Shown here piece by piece: positions 50,010 to 53,727 of a DNA stretch of 53,727 bases. Origin of the DNA: a virus; the IMG/VR virus record IMGVR_UViG_3300027721_000020, positions 1 to 53,727 of that record. The stretch is one strand, 5' to 3'. Made by a program: the position numbers and the translations under genes. The notes under the pieces are model-generated. The model was not told where the DNA came from. It worked only from the letters and a program-made list of their open reading frames with translations, and did no database searches. Positions within the stretch are counted from its first letter, which is position 1; every line of letters begins with the position of its first letter.

Positions 50010-50834
50010 ATGAAAGTAGCAGATTTGAAAAAAACCGCAAAAGAATTAAATGACATTCTTTTCGATGACAAAACCAAAATCAATGTGAATCAAAGCCAAT
50101 CGAGCTTAGAAAACCTTGTTAAAGAAGCAGCAACCTTACTGGATGAGGGAGAAGAAGAGGAGCTCACCGCCATAGCTAGGAGAGTAATCGCAGAATTAAA
50201 AGAAAATAAGGAAGAGGTTGACGAGGAAGAGGTTGACGAGGAAGAGGTTGACGAGGAAGAGGTTGACGAGGAAGAGGTTGACGAGGAAGAGGTAATTGCG
50301 ACTAAAAAAGTAACTAAGGTTCCTGTACCATCACCAGTTACCAAAATTAACAAAACTGAGCCTTTGCCAGAGGACAAAGAAGCAGATATGAGTTTTGATG
50401 ACTTGACCTTGCAAGAACAAGTGCAAGCCACAGCTGATTTATTGGAACTTAAAAAACTTGTGAAGTCAGAGGAAACCTTCAAATACCTAAGACATTGCAT
50501 AGGTATTCAAAAAGATGCAAAAAAATTAAAAACATCTATGTTATTAGCCATCAAGGCGGAGCAAGCTACACCGGTAAAGGCAGCATCTAAACCTGCACCT
50601 GTTAAAAAAGAAGTAGTAAAAAATACCGGTGATAAACCAGAAAGTTGTGAATCGGTTGCATCGAGATTAGTCGCAAGCAAAGCCACAGAAGCTGTTTGGC
50701 TCAGTACTTTTACCGCTATTTATAAGGCAAAAGGAAAAACGGACACTGCTTTCATCCAAAAAAGAATTGATATATACAAAGAGATTGCACTTAGAAAGGC
50801 CGGACTTTCAGTGGTAAAGCCCGCAAAAAAATAG
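50010..50834 (+). CDS. Acidic repeat protein of unknown function
   Basis: A 274-residue protein in four parts: a helical N-terminal domain (about 1-68), an acidic EEVDE repeat tract (about 69-94), a Pro/Thr/Lys linker, and a helical C-terminal domain with basic linkers (PVKAASKPAPVKKEVVK). The repeat is encoded by five identical 15-base units. It has its own leader region and terminators on both sides. The architecture suggests a scaffolding or DNA/protein-bridging factor. No family is recognised. Confidence 0.6.
   Translation: MKVADLKKTAKELNDILFDDKTKINVNQSQSSLENLVKEAATLLDEGEEEELTAIARRVIAELKENKEEVDEEEVDEEEVDEEEVDEEEVDEEEVIATKKVTKVPVPSPVTKINKTEPLPEDKEADMSFDDLTLQEQVQATADLLELKKLVKSEETFKYLRHCIGIQKDAKKLKTSMLLAIKAEQATPVKAASKPAPVKKEVVKNTGDKPESCESVASRLVASKATEAVWLSTFTAIYKAKGKTDTAFIQKRIDIYKEIALRKAGLSVVKPAKK
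50214..50288 (+). repeat. Five 15-bp tandem repeats
   Basis: Five perfect units of GAGGTTGACGAGGAA, coding for EVDEE. Perfect identity suggests recent expansion and possible length variation between isolates. Confidence 0.95.
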
Positions 50835-50842
50835 TGTATTTA

Positions 50843-50866
50843 GAACCCTCATAATGAGGGTTTTCC
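50843..50866 (+). terminator. Intrinsic terminator
   Basis: AACCCTC (50844-50850) pairs with GAGGGTT (50856-50862) over a 5-base loop, followed by TT. It lies between the acidic repeat protein and folE. The distance to the folE ATG is only 20 bases and no clear promoter is visible, so readthrough may feed the modification operon. Confidence 0.7.
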
Positions 50867-50884
50867 ATCTTAATAATACTTAGT

Positions 50885-51466
50885 ATGAATAATAATTGTG
50901 TAATAAAAGATCAATCAGATCAAATCATGCAAACATTACTTTCCACCATATTACAATATATAGGAGACAATCCAAATAGAGAAGGTCTCCAAGATACACC
51001 AAAACGTGTAATAAAAAGTTGGAATGAGCTTTACTGTGGGTATTCACAATCCCCCGAAAGTATGCTAACCACATTTGCTGAGGATACCTCCGACCAAATA
51101 GTAGTTCTAAAGGACATTGAGCTATACTCCATGTGTGAACACCATATGTTACCATTCTTTGGAAAAGCCCATGTAGCATATTTACCTGATGGTAAAATAA
51201 TCGGTATTTCAAAATTAGCTAGGTTAGTTGATATTTACGCCCGTAGGTTGCAGATACAGGAACGTATAGGTGACCAAGTTACCTCTGCATTGATGCAATA
51301 CCTAAAGCCAAAAGGAGCTGCTTGCATAATTGAAGCCTCTCATATGTGTATGAGAATGAGAGGGGTTTCAAAACAACATTCAAAAATGATGACTTCAAGC
51401 ATGAAAGGAGTATTCCTGACTGATACAAATTTGGAAAGTAAACTGTTAACCATGATCTCATTATGA
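50885..51466 (+). CDS. folE: GTP cyclohydrolase I
   Basis: A 193-residue enzyme, GTP to dihydroneopterin triphosphate, the first step of 7-deazaguanine synthesis. Zinc ligands are C84 and H87 in [10 protein letters not shown] and C155 in HMCMRMRGV. The [25 protein letters not shown] block and the [13 protein letters not shown] end are highly typical. It overlaps the next start by four bases, beginning the tight operon folE, QueD-like, radical SAM, glycosyltransferase, dpdA, clamp. Confidence 0.95.
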   Translation: MNNNCVIKDQSDQIMQTLLSTILQYIGDNPNREGLQDTPKRVIKSWNELYCGYSQSPESMLTTFAEDTSDQIVVLKDIELYSMCEHHMLPFFGKAHVAYLPDGKIIGISKLARLVDIYARRLQIQERIGDQVTSALMQYLKPKGAACIIEASHMCMRMRGVSKQHSKMMTSSMKGVFLTDTNLESKLLTMISL

Positions 51467-51792
51467 AACGATATGTAATAGTTAATACCAGTTTTACCGC
51501 ACAACATTCATGGCCAGAGTGTGAACTTGCTTCGGTATTATTTTTGCAGTATACACACAGGCATAATTTTTATGTTACCTTGAAAATAGCAATATCTCAT
51601 AATAATAGAGATATTGAAATAATTAGGCTTAAAAATGCTGTGGATATATTTTTAGATTCCTATAGGAATACTGATATGGGTAGCAAATCTTGTGAAGACA
51701 TTGCAGAGGAGCTACTAAGGACCTTTCATGCAAATTATGTTAGTGTATTAGAAGACAATGAAAACGGAGCTGAAATATATGAAAACTATTAG
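51463..51792 (+). CDS. Second T-fold (QueD-like) small protein
   Basis: A 109-residue protein that keeps the QueD metal site: H15 in TAQHSW, then H32 and H34 in YTHRHNFYV, with C20 where QueD has its catalytic Cys region, and a C-terminal [12 protein letters not shown] that corresponds to the pterin-binding Glu. It is shorter than QueD (125) and diverged, and the D-H pair is not obvious. It may act on a pterin or a 7-deazaguanine intermediate. It overlaps folE and the radical SAM gene on both sides, so it is a fixed part of the modification operon. Function unknown. Confidence 0.65.
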   Translation: MKRYVIVNTSFTAQHSWPECELASVLFLQYTHRHNFYVTLKIAISHNNRDIEIIRLKNAVDIFLDSYRNTDMGSKSCEDIAEELLRTFHANYVSVLEDNENGAEIYENY

Positions 51793-53176
51793 AACTATAA
51801 ATATAATTGATCCCAGCTCATCCGAGTTTAACCGAGGGAGTTTTTGTTATGCAGCCTATCTGGCATACAATTATTTAACCCAGAGTAAATTTGAGTATGA
51901 GGTTAATCTATTCGAGACGTTTATTCCTGAGGATATGGATAAATTGCCGAATGTAGATATAAATTTAGTTTGCCTCTGGTCATATCCACAAATCGAAACA
52001 TGCCAAATGTTGTATAATTTATTGCCCATGGCATTGGATGATAGCAACATTTATTTTATTGGGTATACTGAATTGATACTACATTTAGGTCTTCCTCATG
52101 CTAAACATGTGTTTTCCTTTGATTTTTTGAAAGACCGTAATTTTATTTTGGAATCCATAAAGGAATATCCTAAAAATTACCGTAATTTCAAAAGACTTCT
52201 ATTATCAGATTGTGATATGCACTTGAAAAAATTAGAAGTAGGTAATAATTTAGTTTACCCATTGTTTACTTCCTATGGCTGTCCTAATGGGTGTAATTTT
52301 TGTCCTTCAACAACCAATTGTGGAATGACAAGATTTTCCTTATCCATATGTGAAACTTTAGACCTACTTAGTGAATGTATATCTTTAGGAATCAATAGGA
52401 TTCATTTCACGGACGAGGATTTTTTCTACGATATTCATCGAGCGTACGGTATTTTAAACGGGGCTATTGAATTAATGGGAGGTTTTAATTTTATTGCCTT
52501 AGGTTCTGCCGAAGCTGTTTTACGGTATATATCTACCTACGGTACTGATAGTATTAGAGATAGTGGATTAAAGATTATTGAGATAGGTTTTGAAAGCGCC
52601 TCGGAAGAAATGTATGATTATTTAGGGGAAGGTAAATCATTAACAGCATGTGAAACCTTAGCACAAGGTCAATTAGCGTATCCATTTGATATATTCTGGT
52701 TAGTACAGACATTTTCAGTAGGGGAGACCATCGCATCATTGAATAAGACAGGTCTATTTATGCGGAAATATGGAAAAAATATAGACGAGGTTGTGGGTAG
52801 ATTGCGAACCAATGGGACTAAAGGAGGACTTGGGCAGTATTTTCAAGCATATCATGGTACCGGAATATACAAACGTGCAATGAAACATGGCAAATCCTTG
52901 ACAGATAGACCTATTAGATTATTTCCGAGTTATATTCCTAATTCTTTTTTGAATTCAGAACCGAAGGTAGTTTATCAGGAGCCGTACTGTCTACCGGCTT
53001 GGGAGTTCCAAATATGGTTAGATTTTTACCAAGTACCTACATCGGTTGTGAATTATCTTTTGGATACCATTAACGGAGAGCTTTCCGTTAGTGAACTATG
53101 TGAAGGTTATCCGAATTCGCATACAAAATTATATATCTGTTTAGCCATATTGGCTCGATTCCAAATAATCTCATAG
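51779..53176 (+). CDS. Radical SAM protein with degenerate N-terminal B12-binding-like domain
   Basis: A 465-residue protein from ATG 51779; ATG 51758 is an alternative. Residues 1-150 look like a reduced cobalamin-binding Rossmann domain (INIIDPSSSEFNRGSFCYAAYL, IYFIGYTELILHLGL) with no clear DxHxxG motif. The Fe-S motif is GCPNGCNFC (about 166-174, Cx3Cx2C). ISLGINRIHFTDEDFFYD (about 202-219) and IIEIGFESASEEMYDYLGEGKS fit the B12-type radical SAM family. The substrate is unknown. Placement between a QueD-like protein and a glycosyltransferase, upstream of dpdA, suggests it modifies the 7-deazaguanine base. Confidence 0.8.
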   Translation: MKTIRTINIIDPSSSEFNRGSFCYAAYLAYNYLTQSKFEYEVNLFETFIPEDMDKLPNVDINLVCLWSYPQIETCQMLYNLLPMALDDSNIYFIGYTELILHLGLPHAKHVFSFDFLKDRNFILESIKEYPKNYRNFKRLLLSDCDMHLKKLEVGNNLVYPLFTSYGCPNGCNFCPSTTNCGMTRFSLSICETLDLLSECISLGINRIHFTDEDFFYDIHRAYGILNGAIELMGGFNFIALGSAEAVLRYISTYGTDSIRDSGLKIIEIGFESASEEMYDYLGEGKSLTACETLAQGQLAYPFDIFWLVQTFSVGETIASLNKTGLFMRKYGKNIDEVVGRLRTNGTKGGLGQYFQAYHGTGIYKRAMKHGKSLTDRPIRLFPSYIPNSFLNSEPKVVYQEPYCLPAWEFQIWLDFYQVPTSVVNYLLDTINGELSVSELCEGYPNSHTKLYICLAILARFQIIS

Positions 53177-53179
53177 GAT

Positions 53180-53727
53180 ATGAAAATATTAAATATACCA
53201 ATAGAACCAATAGGGGAGCGGTATTCAGTACAGTGGGATAGATGGTTTACTGATTACTTAGAGAAGTCCGGACTTGATTATACTACCGTATACGGTAACG
53301 AAACCAGTGGCATAATACAAACAGGCAGCTTTCTGGATGTTATCGAAACCAATGAATATAAGACAACCCAATTACTTGGAATTATTCAAATCCTTAAAAA
53401 TTGGAAATCAAAGGAAACATTAGTTCTATTTTTCCATGACTTATGGTTCCCTGGGTTACCTACAATAGCTTATATTAGAGATGGTTTGAAATTGAATATT
53501 AAGATCTGCGGTTGTTTGCATGCCGGTAGTTATGACCCACACGACTTTCTTACAAAAATGGGAATGGGGATTTGGGCTTCACACTCAGAAAATAGTTGGT
53601 GGAATATCGTAGACCTGGTTTTTTTGGCTACTAATTACCATGCGCAATTACTATGGAAAAATAGGATTATTCACTTTGATAAAATAAAGGTAACAGGATT
53701 CCCCATATTTCCGATTATACATAGCGC
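53180..53727 (+). CDS. GT-B glycosyltransferase, N-terminal part (gene continues at 1-581)
   Basis: Begins MKILNIPIEPIGERYSVQWD four bases after the radical SAM stop. The N-terminal acceptor domain has FFHDLWFPGLPTIAYIRDG (85-102) and HAGSYDPHD (114-122), as in GT4-type GT-B enzymes. The frame is open at the window end and resumes at position 1-581 via the 126-base exact overlap, giving 331 residues. It belongs to the operon that links folE to dpdA. Its expected role is transfer of a sugar to a modified base or to phage DNA; direct evidence is lacking. Confidence 0.85.
   Translation, partial: MKILNIPIEPIGERYSVQWDRWFTDYLEKSGLDYTTVYGNETSGIIQTGSFLDVIETNEYKTTQLLGIIQILKNWKSKETLVLFFHDLWFPGLPTIAYIRDGLKLNIKICGCLHAGSYDPHDFLTKMGMGIWASHSENSWWNIVDLVFLATNYHAQLLWKNRIIHFDKIKVTGFPIFPIIHS
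53595..53727. repeat. Terminal overlap, right copy
   Basis: Exact repeat of bases 8-133 at 53602-53727, plus one mismatch (53601 G against base 7 T). See the left copy. Confidence 0.9.

Overview
The window is an essentially complete, circularly overlapping genome of a tailed phage (siphovirus-like), about 53.6 kb per unit. Bases 8-133 recur exactly at 53602-53727, and one glycosyltransferase gene runs across the join. The DNA is AT-rich. Several promoters match the Bacteroidota form (TTG about 17-21 bases before TAnnTTTG or TAnnTTTA), and most starts lack a Shine-Dalgarno sequence and sit in A-rich leaders. This points to a Bacteroidota host, probably a flavobacterium (inference). I see no integrase or phage-type lysogeny repressor, so a lytic lifestyle is likely.

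The genome has two opposed transcription arms. The minus arm (37290 down to about 14307) is the virion arm: small and large terminase, portal, a lectin-domain fibre, MuF-like head protein, scaffold, decoration protein, capsid, head-tail adaptors, major tail protein, a tail assembly chaperone pair with a probable -1 frameshift, tape measure, Dit-PKD protein, tail tip, fibres, and small membrane proteins at the end. The plus arm starts at 37545, crosses the circle join and ends at 14314. The arms diverge in the promoter region 37291-37544 and converge on a hairpin terminator at 14324-14346.

The plus arm opens with small early genes, including two cysteine-ladder beta-helix proteins. It continues with a HARP/SNF2 helicase, a primase, a candidate small RNA, a lambda O/P-like initiator and helicase loader with an iteron origin inside the initiator gene, and a DnaB-like helicase. 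Then come queD, queE, folE, a second small QueD-like protein, a radical SAM protein, a glycosyltransferase and a DpdA-type transglycosylase. These run without a break into the sliding clamp, a UDG-PolA fusion, the clamp loader, a gp32-like SSB, a UvsX/RecA-like recombinase, a RuvC-like resolvase, and an Mre11 plus split-Rad50 set.

The main points of interest are: (1) a 7-deazaguanine DNA modification operon without a visible queC but with a radical SAM enzyme, a second T-fold protein and a glycosyltransferase, which suggests a hypermodified guanine; (2) an N-terminal M-x-R-T-K peptide shared by at least six unrelated proteins, with synonymous codon variation; (3) origin iterons conserved as DNA while being read in two different frames; (4) paired beta-helix proteins with a Cys at exactly every sixth residue; (5) a promoter plus double-hairpin small RNA candidate; (6) a repeated leader TAAAAACTTGCAAAATG in front of small genes. 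No endolysin was recognised.
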